Positions 43,651-53,786 of a stretch of DNA of 64,000 nucleotides are shown here, piece after piece. Each line of letters opens with the position of its first letter. The first letter of the stretch is position 1. The stretch is from Stagonosporopsis chrysanthemi (taxonomy: Eukaryota; Ascomycota; Dothideomycetes; Pleosporales; Didymellaceae): NCBI GenBank assembly GCA_022560025.1, contig JAFISE010000131.1:19741-83740 (forward strand), read 5' to 3'. The translations under genes were made by a program, and so were the position numbers. Under the pieces are notes generated by a model. That model had not been told where the DNA came from, did not search any database, and saw only the letters and a program-made list of their open reading frames with translations.

Positions 43651-44181
43651 CTATAATTCCATTGGGTGCAGCCGATATAGCTGCCCCCTGCTGCGACGGA
43701 CAGGCCAACTGCAGTTTCGATTGCTCCTAATGTGCCGCAGTGCTATCAAGCGGGACAGCCAACAGAGCGAGAGAAGGGTCGTGACCAGGTAATATATCGA
43801 CAGTTTCCGAAAACGGCTGGTGAAAGCTATCTCATTTGCCAATTCGCTTTCTGATCCCTCATTGTCGACAAAATTTGATTGCCCGATGGCAGCCGGTACG
43901 GTGGTAAGGAGATAGCTGAAGAAAGGCCTTGAGTCTTTCTGGGCCGATTTGGCTCGCTGACTGAATTCGAGATTCAGCTGCCGACCGTAGTAAATCTCTG
44001 ATCGAGTTTCCGGTATGCGATCAAATCTGCAGCTCTGAGTCATACGAATGCTGTCGCGTATGAAAGCCGGCCCTTGTGGAATTCTCTCGACTTCGATCCA
44101 ATGGACACTACGAGAAGTGGGGAGTACCAGCATCCAAATGGCTTCCTGAAGCTCAACTGCAAGATCGTTGAAGATTGCCAT
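43651..44181 (-). CDS. 2EXR-domain hypothetical protein
   Basis: 176-residue frame from ATG 44179-44181. It opens MAIFNDLAVELQEAIWMLVLP, the 2EXR signature (F-x-x-L-x-x-E-L-x-x-x-I-W), followed by RSVHWIEVERIPQGP and FFSYLLTTVPAAIGQS. 2EXR proteins form large, poorly understood families in Pezizomycotina. The usual second half is missing or decayed: the C-terminal 70 residues (LSLCWLSRLIALRHIRSNRN...) look weak. It may be an intact short member or an early-stage relic. Confidence 0.5.
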   Translation of the reverse strand: MAIFNDLAVELQEAIWMLVLPTSRSVHWIEVERIPQGPAFIRDSIRMTQSCRFDRIPETRSEIYYGRQLNLEFSQRAKSAQKDSRPFFSYLLTTVPAAIGQSNFVDNEGSESELANEIAFTSRFRKLSIYYLVTTLLSLCWLSRLIALRHIRSNRNCSWPVRRSRGQLYRLHPMEL

Positions 44182-44869
44182 TGTGGCGACAAAAGATTAG
44201 GTCGTGGCTGCGCAGAAAATTATCGCACTGTTGTCGCACTGAAAAGTCGTGGGAACGGCACAACCAGTCCTACTGAGGCACAGTTGCAATTTATGTACCG
44301 TAGTCTACCCGATGCCACCATTCCTGCATATCTCTTCAATCTCCGGTATGTTCAGAATGCGACAGATTCAGGGTACTGAAACTTGACTTCTGAAGACCAT
44401 ACGTTTCGTCCATACTGATGTAGCCGTGGAAGTTACCTGTTGCCGAATCGATCTTCAAATTTGGTACTGGAGGATTCGGGGCCAAGCCTGGTAATTCATA
44501 ATAGTTCTAGTAATCTACATGTGCTATGCAGCCTAGGGGATTTGGTCGGGCTGGTGTAAGGCGTTAGCTAAGCGGCAACATGGTAGCGCCAAACCGAATA
44601 TTAGTCCTAGAGAAGCAAAATATATTCTACCACACTGCGCACCTCTAGCGTCCCCTTCAAACTGTTATTAATGCTGTTTCAATTGACCTAAAGCCATACT
44701 GGCTGGCTTGTACGAAACCATAAGCGTAAGTGGAGTGGTTAAGCGCCGAGACAACGCAGATCATGTTTCAGCCATGCACAAGATTTACCGCGCGCCTGCT
44801 GCCACTGGGTGTTGCTTGTGATAAATTAAACTTGTTCTACAAGCAATGCTAACAATTCATAGCGAACCC
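44182..44869. other. Intergenic, nothing recognised
   Basis: About 690 bases between divergently oriented genes; no coding feature or repeat recognised. Confidence 0.45.
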
Positions 44870-45834
44870 ATGGCCGAGCCACAGCACATACTTCCTCTTA
44901 ATCGGGCTGCAGAGGTGATGATTGAGGATAGCGATCTCTGGGTTGTGCCACGCTACGAGAAACTTCACTTGATCAATATACTGGCGCTTCAAAGGCGATT
45001 GGCTTCTTTGGAGGACCAGATAACAGCCACGCTGGAATGCGAAGTTCACAAAATCAAGGGTCAAGTGTGCTTACCATCATGTGTTTCATACCCCAATCTC
45101 CTCTCACAATTACAAGTTGCGCTAAAAGCGTATGGTACGTAGATGTCAATCACTATCAAGATAAAGAAATAACTCAGCCTAGATGAAGCCATCCTAGCAT
45201 TCAGCGCCGTCAAGAAAACCGAGAACCCTGCTGCACACGTGCTCGTTGGACTCAAGGCAGAAGGGAGATCCAGATTGGGTTCCAGTCTCACGCAAATGTT
45301 TGAACAGTCCAGAAAAAGGGATGCAAAGATTTGTGAAGAGGAGACTGCGCATCTACTTTCAATAGCGACAAGTCCAAGAAGCTGGTTTCTGAGATTCATT
45401 GAACGCCGTCCTCGCTTAGTCCAGTTGTTCAGAAAAGTAAGATCTCTCAGTCGCTCGTGTTCGAAGCTTATCAGAAACAGCCGGATGTACCAGGAAGGAG
45501 CAACAATTTTACCTACTTTGCAGCGTCATCGGTCAAGAGTGTAGAGTTCGGGACAGTCGCAGCATGCTTATGTTTAGTGCAGCTGCTCCCTGTTATGGCA
45601 TTGACACTAGTTCACAGTAAAGTGGCCAGATTGACCATAATAATTGGTCTCATTGTCCTTGTTTCTGTCTTGAACTCACTCTTCGCCCATACTGTCCAAT
45701 CTACAAACTTTGGAGCAGTCGCTGCGTAAGTGCCAATCTTTTGACAACTCCTCATTTCGTTATTTAAGAAACCCAACTGAAAATTTAATAGGTACTCAGC
45801 CATCGTTGTTGCTTTTGTGAGTCAAGACGATTGA
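44870..45834 (+). CDS. DUF6594 membrane protein
   Basis: Exons 44870-45134, 45183-45436, 45481-45725 and 45792-45834 join in frame to 268 residues; the second acceptor could instead be at 45474 with the same frame. Start is the ATG in MAEPQHILPLNRAAE; an in-frame ATG lies 24 bases upstream. The N-terminal half is helical and charged (YEKLHLINILALQRRLASLEDQI, then YDEAILAFSAV), and the C-terminal half has three membrane segments: VEFGTVAACLCLVQLLPVMAL, ARLTIIIGLIVLVSVLNSLF and AYSAIVVAFVS. This cytosolic coiled part plus C-terminal three-helix bundle is typical of fungal DUF6594 proteins, whose function is unknown. All four exons keep frame, so the gene appears intact among dead neighbours. 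Confidence 0.85.
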
Positions 45835-46116
45835 CGCATCCGACGGTCATCCGAATCAGGCGAGCCTGACTGCGCTTCAAGAGATGGTGGGGTCAAGTAT
45901 GGACGAGAGGCTGTGACGAGAATCCTAAGCTGTACTTGACACAAATATGCTAGCAATGCTGAATGTTTCGCCCGGTGATGAGTGATTTGTATTTATTTTA
46001 TTCGTAAAGCGAGTGGAACTCATGCGCAATCTCCATGTAATTCAAGAAAACCACCGTCTTTTAAACCCACACTATGCACAAAAGTGTATGCTTTAAAGTT
46101 ACAGCGCAGATGAACC
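45835..46116. other. Shared 3' region of two convergent genes
   Basis: About 280 bases between the DUF6594 stop and the serine-hydrolase stop. Both genes end here, so terminator and polyadenylation signals must lie inside; no specific site is claimed. Confidence 0.5.
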
Positions 46117-47853
46117 TCACGTGCGTCGTATGTACCATACCATAGTACCATCCCTCCTTTTCCTGCTCAAACTCAATGCACCGCTTGCGCTGCGGTGTAT
46201 TTCGAACAGTAGATTTGACCAGTCACCATTGTCCAGGCAATCGATAGACGCATGCGGAGGAATGCAAAGCCACAAATGTGTCTGGTCTTTCCAGAATAGG
46301 TCAAAATATCCAGATGTCGGTGCGTCTTCTCCAGGAACAGGGGCAGCACCGCTTATGGCACATTGCAACATACCGTCAGATTGTCTGACTACTCGCAGGG
46401 TTTGACTAATCCTATCCCCTTTGAAGGTACCTTGGATATCGAATGGCTCGGGGTAGGCCGTTCGTTTCAGGCGCTTCTCTTCTTCTTCTTTGTTCTGCCA
46501 ATTTCTTATTGCGTGCTTCTTTCCTTCAACGATCATTTTTTTTACAATGTCACGCTTTGGTAAGTGGCGTCTGAGTAAATCTGGCTTCTGCAAATCAAAC
46601 CACTTTTGAAGGACCAGGCGAAGGATATGATCTGCTACAGGGACAGGACCTGAAGTATCCGTCAAGACAGTGAGCCCAAAGTCTTGGCCTGTATCAATAC
46701 GAAGCGCGGTAGCACAAGAACATCCAACTGCCGATCCTGCCATATAGTGGACCTTATAATCTTTTCCCGGGGACCCTGGGACCGCGGGATACGTAGTAAA
46801 CAGTTCTTCGGGAAATTGCAAGCCGCTCGTTGACAAGACGCCGATAGTCGACCCACTCAAATGCGTTTCCAAGCCAAACGGCGTATAATGCTTTGAGTTG
46901 TCGACATACTTGTTCTCCATGCGAAGCAAGGTATCGACAGTTCTGGAGATATATTCCATACCCACAGGGTCCTTGCGATGAGATGCGTTGATCAAGGTTG
47001 AAAAGAACTTGTCAAGATCCTCGGTGGTGCTGTACATTCCCAGAGCAGCAGCTTCCGCACCGGTTGCTCTATACTCTGGAATTGTGACCCTCCGTCGTAC
47101 ATTGTGCTGATCGACAGTCCATCTCCCACTCGCCTTGGTACGGTTTGATGGGAAGCCGATGGAGGTAGATTGCATCCTGAGTGGCGAAAATAACGTCTTC
47201 TCCATGAAGTCCGCTAGACCTCCATCCCAACAAGCTTCGATCAACAAAGCAATGAATGCATAGTTCAGGTTACTGTAGCTAGTCCATCTTACTGGCTCAT
47301 CTCCAGTCTTCCCATTTTTCAGAAGATCAGGTACTCTACCAAGAACTTCCTCCAATTCCATCAGTGGTGTTCCGTCAGGTGCAAATATGTAATCGTTACA
47401 CGACGGAAGACCTAAAGAGTGAACAAGAAACTCATATACGGTCGGGTTCCCTGGTATGACTCCCATCTCAGACTCGGAAGTATCCTTATACATGTTGTAT
47501 ACATCCCTTATCGGTAGTTCCCGGATGCCTTTGAACTTTGCCCACGGATTGTTGTTGGTAGCCTGCTCAGATTTGACCTCGATGGCATGAGTTATTGCAG
47601 TGCCCACCAGTATCTTGGTGATTGAAGCGACGTGGAATAATTCATCTGTGGGCGTTGTGACAAGCGTTGTCCGGGAATTTCCTCCCTGAGTCTCCCAAGT
47701 CAATATCCGTTTGTATTCAGTCGTCGTCATTCGGTCTGTGCCAAACGTTATCGATCGGAAACATATGCTGGCTCGGTGAACCGAGCATGCCTCGAGGCTA
47801 TTCTTGATTCTTTCGAGAAGCTCATCATCGAACACACCATTGGCTACTGACAT
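46117..47853 (-). CDS. Beta-lactamase-family serine hydrolase (class C/esterase-like)
   Basis: Intronless 578-residue frame beginning MSVANGVFDDELLERI. It carries the penicillin-binding-protein fold motifs: catalytic SxxK as S77-I-T-K80 (LFHVASITKILVGTAI) and YxN as Y193-S-N195 (TSYSNLNYAFIALLIE). A C-terminal domain of about 150 residues follows, as in fungal relatives near metabolite clusters. No signal peptide is evident, suggesting a cytosolic enzyme. Such proteins act as transesterases or esterases rather than antibiotic-resistance enzymes (family knowledge); the substrate is unknown. The gene is intact and convergent with the DUF6594 gene. Confidence 0.88.
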   Translation of the reverse strand: MSVANGVFDDELLERIKNSLEACSVHRASICFRSITFGTDRMTTTEYKRILTWETQGGNSRTTLVTTPTDELFHVASITKILVGTAITHAIEVKSEQATNNNPWAKFKGIRELPIRDVYNMYKDTSESEMGVIPGNPTVYEFLVHSLGLPSCNDYIFAPDGTPLMELEEVLGRVPDLLKNGKTGDEPVRWTSYSNLNYAFIALLIEACWDGGLADFMEKTLFSPLRMQSTSIGFPSNRTKASGRWTVDQHNVRRRVTIPEYRATGAEAAALGMYSTTEDLDKFFSTLINASHRKDPVGMEYISRTVDTLLRMENKYVDNSKHYTPFGLETHLSGSTIGVLSTSGLQFPEELFTTYPAVPGSPGKDYKVHYMAGSAVGCSCATALRIDTGQDFGLTVLTDTSGPVPVADHILRLVLQKWFDLQKPDLLRRHLPKRDIVKKMIVEGKKHAIRNWQNKEEEEKRLKRTAYPEPFDIQGTFKGDRISQTLRVVRQSDGMLQCAISGAAPVPGEDAPTSGYFDLFWKDQTHLWLCIPPHASIDCLDNGDWSNLLFEIHRSASGALSLSRKRRDGTMVWYIRRT

Positions 47854-50750
47854 GATCGGTTTGATCGGGCTATATCACGTCTGTAGGAAGGTCAGTCCAA
47901 TCGAGTCAGCACATTTGGATTCGGAAGTGCTTGGGTCCAAGTCTTACTGGATGTATGTATTACGAAAGCAACAATGATGGTGAATTCCCCCCTTGAGCGA
48001 GATTTCTCTCAGCTTGTTAGTGGCGTTGGCGGTCTACAGTGAAATTTGCCGGCTGACTGCCCAGTGATTGAATAGACTCTTTGCAAAGAACATGGGTTAC
48101 AGCACGAGATGAGAGTGGTACATTTGAGTCAATGGGAGATGGTGAGTATATGAACGAGAGAATCCCGTCAGCATTGGGTCGCCTAACAAAATTGGACTAA
48201 TATCGGTCCCAAACTTTGTGAGCACGTCGAAGATAAGCTCCACTTACTCTTGCTCGATAGCCCCCCGTATCTAGTCGCTTGATTTCCAATTTCCGCTTCA
48301 ACTCTGATTAGAAAGCCGTCACTACATATCACATATGTTTGCACGTGTTAAGGTGGTTATAGGCGAAGCCTGTTCGATCGTTGGGATCACGTCTGCAGCC
48401 TTAGAAGGATGTCTGTGGGAATGCATCATCATGCCAACGATAGAGTACCAAGGGAATACCCTGGCAGATTTTCCTTGATAGTAGAATACATTTCTCCAGT
48501 ACATCTTTTTTCAGTGCGAAGGCGAGCGATGGACGACGACGCTTGCATCCTCTCGCCAGCCGCGAGTCGCGAGCCAAGTGCCAAGGAGCTCTCACTGCCG
48601 ATGTGACCGTACCACGCGGAAGGGCGAGAATGGATGACCCTTGCTACGTTCTTACTGTTCGTAGGCTCTAGAAGGTCAGAGTGGTGTCACAAGCTTAGCT
48701 AGTGCGTCAACTTCGGCTAGCACTTAACGAGCCAGCCTGCCTTACTTCTCGTCGGCCCTCACCCACTCTTTCTTCCCATTTCCACCCATCACAACTCACT
48801 TACACAATCAAATATCCAAGAGGTTTTAACGAAACGACCCTCAAAGTTTCCCAAACACATTGCTTAGCTGCGCTCGTCTACCAGATTCTTATCTGAAAGT
48901 TGCCACCAAAGGAATCGAGCGGACCTGTCACCCCGTTGACATCGGCGTTGCCTGAGCATTATACGTGTGTGAGCTACCTCTTCCATGTGCAAGCCGCATG
49001 CGATGGAAGGCTGAGTGAGAACATAGCTGATTGACACAGACGATGAACGTTTCGAGCTGCACAGTCGATTGCGTTAAGGCGGACGCAACAGCAGCTACCC
49101 CCTATGCACGCTGTCAACAAGAAGCCACCTAAGCCGAAGAATTTCTCATGTCACGGAGGAACTCAGCAAGTCCACGATGTCCAGAGGCTCATCGCGTCAC
49201 CCAACACCATCGTCTGCCTTAGTCAACCCGCATAAGCAATCCTACACGATGCAATATTCGTGATACAAATGCTTCTATCGGTAGTCGTTCGACAGCGCCA
49301 TTAGCATAGAGATACGCGAGATGAAGCAGACCCTGCTACGTTCCCGAATCACGTATCATATCGAAAGTCTCTCACGATATAAGCACGATCCTCAGTTTGC
49401 TTTAGTATGCTCAGACGATATCATATTGAATGGCCCAAGAGTTTGATTGCAAACAATGACTTGGACATGTAGCACGTTTGCAGGTCAGCGATTGAGGCAC
49501 GTGGGTCTCCACTCGGAAGCGACGCGACACAGACGATCCACTTGTCGGTGTGAGCGTTCCACGAATCACGCGTGGACACGTTGAATATTGCGTCAATGCC
49601 ATGCTTGGAGCAAGGCATACAAAGAGCCTGTGTGGTCATACAAGAAGACTATCCTTTGAGGGCCTCAGCGAAAATGTCGGGCGCAACGTCTGCCAAAAAC
49701 ACGAAAGGAAGAGAAACAAACGAATTTACATTGAGCAAACCACGGGAATCCGACAAACGCAGGTCTGAAGAAACAAGACGACTACAAAACGAAATGCATG
49801 GAAGAGGTGCTTCTTTTCCCGGTCACAAGCCAACTAGCAAGAAGTCAAAAGTACACTAGTCGATTTCTGTTCCTATCATCCACTGACTATCGCCAGTGCG
49901 TTGTGTCCTAAGGGTGTTCTTCAGGGCCTACACCATTACCCTATCTGGCGCGTTTGGAGAGATTTATGGAGTCGAGAACAATGTGTACCTGTACTGACTG
50001 GTGCTTGGTGTATGGAGCCTCTCACCACTGGGTGCCGCGTTGGCAGGCTGCGTTTGCCTGGGGAACAAAAGCCACGAGCCACCTTCTCAGAAGTCTGTAA
50101 TGTCATGACTGTTGCATTGCAGCCTCGACGCCTATGTGCCACAGAAATTATTCTCAATTCTCGCAGCCTCCGTGCATCACCAACCTTCTTTAGCAAGTCA
50201 GCCCTGTACTTGGGGATCTCTCGAAGTTCCTGAGCTGGTTAGCGAAGGATTGCAAACTGAGTACACTGGTGAATTGATTATAGGACGTCGGAAGACACTA
50301 TGCGCCAAGCGAGTAAGCAGCTCACACAACTCGGTTATCGAACGGCACGAGTCTGCAACGGAGGCGTCTTTTGATGTTTATGGTTCGTTGGTTAGGCGCA
50401 TAGGGGTAGAGGCGGTCGTGATGGAAACGATCTTCCTTACGGCAGACTGAAACACGAAGTCGTTGATGTGGTTTATTGACTGCCTTTATCGTCTATCAGT
50501 CCAGCCATTTCAACAGTTAGAAGAACCTTATTCTAGAGTCGTTAGGCTTCTATAACACTCATGATTTATTCCAGCGACGTACACCAGCGCCAGCCCAATG
50601 CCACTTTTGCCAGCATCAGCATCCTTGCAATCATGATCGATCAAAAGAATGCACGCAACGTAGCGGTAAAGGGATTCCTCACCCCCTTGGTGCCAATTCA
50701 TGTAGCTTACATCTTGTCGGTCATTTACAGATGACATAGAGGGTTTTGAA
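47854..50750. other. Gene-poor stretch
   Basis: No recognised gene across 2.9 kb. A plus-strand frame at 50112-50450 has reasonable composition in its second half (PELVSEGLQTEYTGELIIG, ATEASFDVYGSLVRRIG) but no identifiable domain. The last few hundred bases grow AT-rich toward the transposon block. Confidence 0.5.
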
Positions 50751-51026
50751 TGATCTTTAAAGAAAGCCTAAACAATAAAAGCTATCATGTGCAATGTCCC
50801 ATCGTTGGCTTCGCCGTAGATTTAGTTAGTCAAGCACTGGACGCTGTAGTTATCGATAGCTACAATGCCCTCACCTTTGTAAATTGGCTTGCAGTATCTC
50901 CTAACTTCTAACCTAAACAAATTGTTAACATTCTTAGAGTAGTAGAAGACGATCTCTTCTTATAAATATGCCTAGAATCAAGTAGGTACAATACAGCTAG
51001 ACTAGTAACGTTTTAGCTTTCTTATA
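50751..51026. other. Left edge of the AT-rich block
   Basis: AT-rich, stop-rich sequence abutting the left end of the Fot1/pogo element. It looks like the same kind of DNA that resumes at 52893, so the element appears inserted into older AT-rich sequence. Confidence 0.5.
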
Positions 51027-51092
51027 ACGTACCCCACGGGCGAGTCGCCCACACGGGCGAGTCGCCCACTTTTGCCAAGACCCTACCAAACC
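51027..51092 (+). repeat. Left terminal inverted repeat of the Fot1/pogo element
   Basis: About 66 bases that match the inverted right end with two differences (both C/T). Within it a 17-base unit ACGGGCGAGTCGCCCAC occurs twice in tandem; each unit is itself nearly palindromic around GGGCGAGTCGCCC. Confidence 0.93.
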
Positions 51093-51155
51093 TCACCCTA
51101 TTATAGCCCAAAACACCACACTCTGGCGCTGCAAGGTGTAGTACAGCTTAGAATA

Positions 51156-52637
51156 TCATTCAGAGACTACTTCTACATTATTCTTGCACGTTCGCGCGTT
51201 ATGTCTAGTCTGATTGCACTGTCCACAGCGTTGTTGGGAGGTCTCACCTACTTCAGCGCGCGCACGCTTTTTTAACTTCTTACTATCACTACGCGCCCCA
51301 AACTCCTTTAGAGCTGCTATCTGCTGCCCTTCCTTAACTGTAAGCGTCCCTTCCTTCTGGATTCGCTTTCTTTTGCGCGATTTACGTTCTGTGGCAGCTG
51401 CTAGAGCTGCGTGAAGCTCAGCGTTCTCCTGTTGCGCTAAAACTAGCTTGTGCGATAAAATCGCTCCCCCCTTTGCATAGTGCTCAAGCGCGCTCAGCAC
51501 AGAATCAGGTGAGCTGCCCTGCTGCTTCTTATACTTCTCTCGAATCAGAGTTGATTGCGACTGAAGTTCTAGGGTATTGCTAGGGGTTTGCGACTGCCAG
51601 GGCTCATTATTGTTAGGGAGTTGTGGTGATAGAGTGCGCAGCTTCACATCAAGGCCTATTATGACCCGTTCTGGGTCAAAGGGGACTAGTCCAGCGCCTC
51701 GGAACCCTCCTTGGATGTTGCTAGAGGTGAACACAGCATTGTAGGCTGCTTTGAAGCATGGCAGGAACTCAAGCTTTGTGATGTGGTTAATCTGGTTGCG
51801 CATAAGGTCTTCAGCTTGGCGCCTATACGCCTTCTTCAGAGGGGCAAAACAGCCCACATCAAGTGGCTGCAGGAGGTGCGATGAATGCGGAGGCATACAT
51901 ACAGTGATAATCTTGTTATCCTTGCAGTATTCCTAGAAATCTAGCGAGTTGTGGCTCTCGTGACTATCAATAACTAGCAGACGGTGGCTGCCAACAGTAC
52001 GCTCCTTTGTATGCGCGTCAAAATGCTTCAACCAGTCAAGACCAAGTTTGTTGGTAGTCCAGCCGTTCTCAGAGACCCTAATAACCTAATTATAGGGCAG
52101 ATCATCTTCTTTGTACCAGTTTGAGAGGTGGTTGTAGCCCTGGAAGATGATAAAGGGCGGAATAGCCTACCCTTTAGCATTGATGCCCTTAATGACTGTT
52201 GTCCACTCCCGATTGCCTGGCTGGACCTGCTTTGGTCGTCCTCGTCTCTCTGAAGCTGTGACGACTGCTTTAGTGGATATCTGGCCCATCATGAAGCCTG
52301 TCTCATCAAAGTTGTAGGTGTCGTCATCCTGGATGCCATACTTGGCTTTGATGTTGGCTACTAGGCTAAACCAGCCCTGGATCACCTCAGGATCCTCGCA
52401 GAGGGCTCTCTTGTAGTCGTACTTGCGATTGAACTTCACTTTAAGCTCTGGTTGGCGCTTAACAAACGTACTGGGCTAGTTTAGGCCAACATAGCCCAGA
52501 CCGCGCTCAGCGCGCAGAGAATTAGCTATATCAGCCACAGCTGACAGGCGGGGGGCAAATCCTCGCGCGTCCAACTCAAGTATATGCTTAACAATCACCT
52601 GCTCCTCATTGTTGTCTAGTCCTCGCGAGTTGGGCAT
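51156..52637 (-). pseudogene. DDE transposase of the Fot1/pogo element, four premature TAG codons
   Basis: One frame runs from ATG 52635-52637 to the stop at 51156, interrupted only by TAG at 52476-52478, 52167-52169, 52086-52088 and 51933-51935; each fits a Trp (TGG) or Gln (CAG) codon changed by one transition. Parts in order: a CENP-B-like helix-turn-helix start (NNEEQVIVKHILELDARG), first catalytic Asp in TYNFDETGFMMG, second in LLVIDSHESHNS, third in LLQPLDVGCFAPLKKAYRR, then a basic coiled tail and a C-terminal zinc knuckle CGQCNQTRHNARTC (CX2CX4HX4C). A further out-of-frame ORF (MNVRYSLRFKLL, from 52777) precedes the ATG and may be the original N-terminus displaced by a frameshift. Confidence 0.9.
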
Positions 52638-52826
52638 TGTATCAGCGCGTAAAGGTCGTCCTGCGTGTCAATCAGATAGTGTCTTTCGAGGAACGCCATA
52701 GATTGCTGCAGCGCGTCGCTAGGACAGATTCGCGTCTCTTTTAAGAGCTTGAAGCGCAAGCTGTATCTAACATTCATTTAACGCGTCTCTCTGAGCTTGT
52801 TGGCAAGGCATTTGTGTAGGTAGGGT

Positions 52827-52892
52827 AGTTTGGTGGGGTCTTGGCAAAAGTGGGCAACTCGCCCGTGTGGGCGACTCGCCCGTGGGGTACGT
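52827..52892 (-). repeat. Right terminal inverted repeat of the Fot1/pogo element
   Basis: Inverted copy of the left end, finishing GGGGTACGT before the flanking TA at 52893-52894. Confidence 0.93.
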
Positions 52893-53746
52893 TAAGTATC
52901 TATATGTATTAACACAGAATGCTAAAAGAGTCTAAAAGGTATAGGTATCTGCTACAAGGTATATAGAAGCACTAAGATAAACTGTAGGACTAGATCTCTA
53001 TTCCTATAGGTCTTGTATAAAAGGATACTTTAAAACTATCTAACTAAACTATATAGAGACTTCTCTTTTTATACCTAGAAGCTTAGAAAAGACTGTACTA
53101 AGAAGTAGTTAGAAGACAGATCTAAGTTAGGTAGTTGTTAGGTAGTGTAAAGTAGGCTTAAAGAACTAGGCTTGTTCTTATAGAACTTTAAGAATACTTT
53201 TAATAAGCTAAAAGTGTTTTATAATAAGTATCTATAGTTACTAACTCTTTTAAAGTAGTTATCTAATTAGATTAAATTATAAAAAGAAGACAATTAGTAA
53301 TAGTTTAAATAAGTATATCTTAGTATTAAAAAAAGTAAAAAAAAACTATACTTTACTAAAACTCTTTTTATTAGAACCTAGCCTAAGCTGCTAAGCTAAA
53401 TAAGTACTAAAAAGGTTAATAGTACTTATAGACTATAAGTACAGGCTTAGAGTAGTACTATATTATTACTGTTAGCTTAGCTAGAGTCTAACAGTTTACA
53501 GCTTAATAGCTAAAGACTTAACACTTTTAACCTAGATAAGAAAATTAAAAAAAACTCTACCTTACTATATATATAGTAATTAAGCTAAGCCTTTACTAAT
53601 ATAACTTATTTTATCTCTAGCATTGCCTAGAAGAGTATCTAAATTAGCTAATACCTTCTTAGCAACTAACTTCTTTAAGCTCTTGCCTTTAGCGCTCTAT
53701 TATAGAGCTTTAAATACTAAAGCCTATAGAAATACTACTATCTATA

Positions 53747-53786
53747 GTATCTATACATGCTGTGCATACCTTTAAGCTGTACACAC
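53747..53786 (+). repeat. Left terminal inverted repeat of the old pogo-type element
   Basis: Forty bases beginning GTATCTATACATGC. Aligned without gaps to the inverted right end it differs at nine positions, every one a transition (C/T or A/G). Confidence 0.85.

Larger units (their letters stand above)
51027..52892 (-). mobile_element. Fot1/pogo-type DNA transposon, complete ends, 1866 bp
   Basis: The ends are long terminal inverted repeats starting ACGTACCCCACGGGCGAG, flanked on both sides by TA, the target duplication of Tc1/mariner-pogo elements. Inside lies one minus-strand DDE transposase frame. Base composition is balanced, unlike the AT-rich flanks, so this copy is younger than its surroundings. 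Its transposase carries four TAG stops, so it is not self-mobile as read. Confidence 0.95.

Noticed and set aside
50112..50450. Plus-strand frame of 112 residues
   Set aside because: Second half looks protein-like but nothing identifiable; could be chance.
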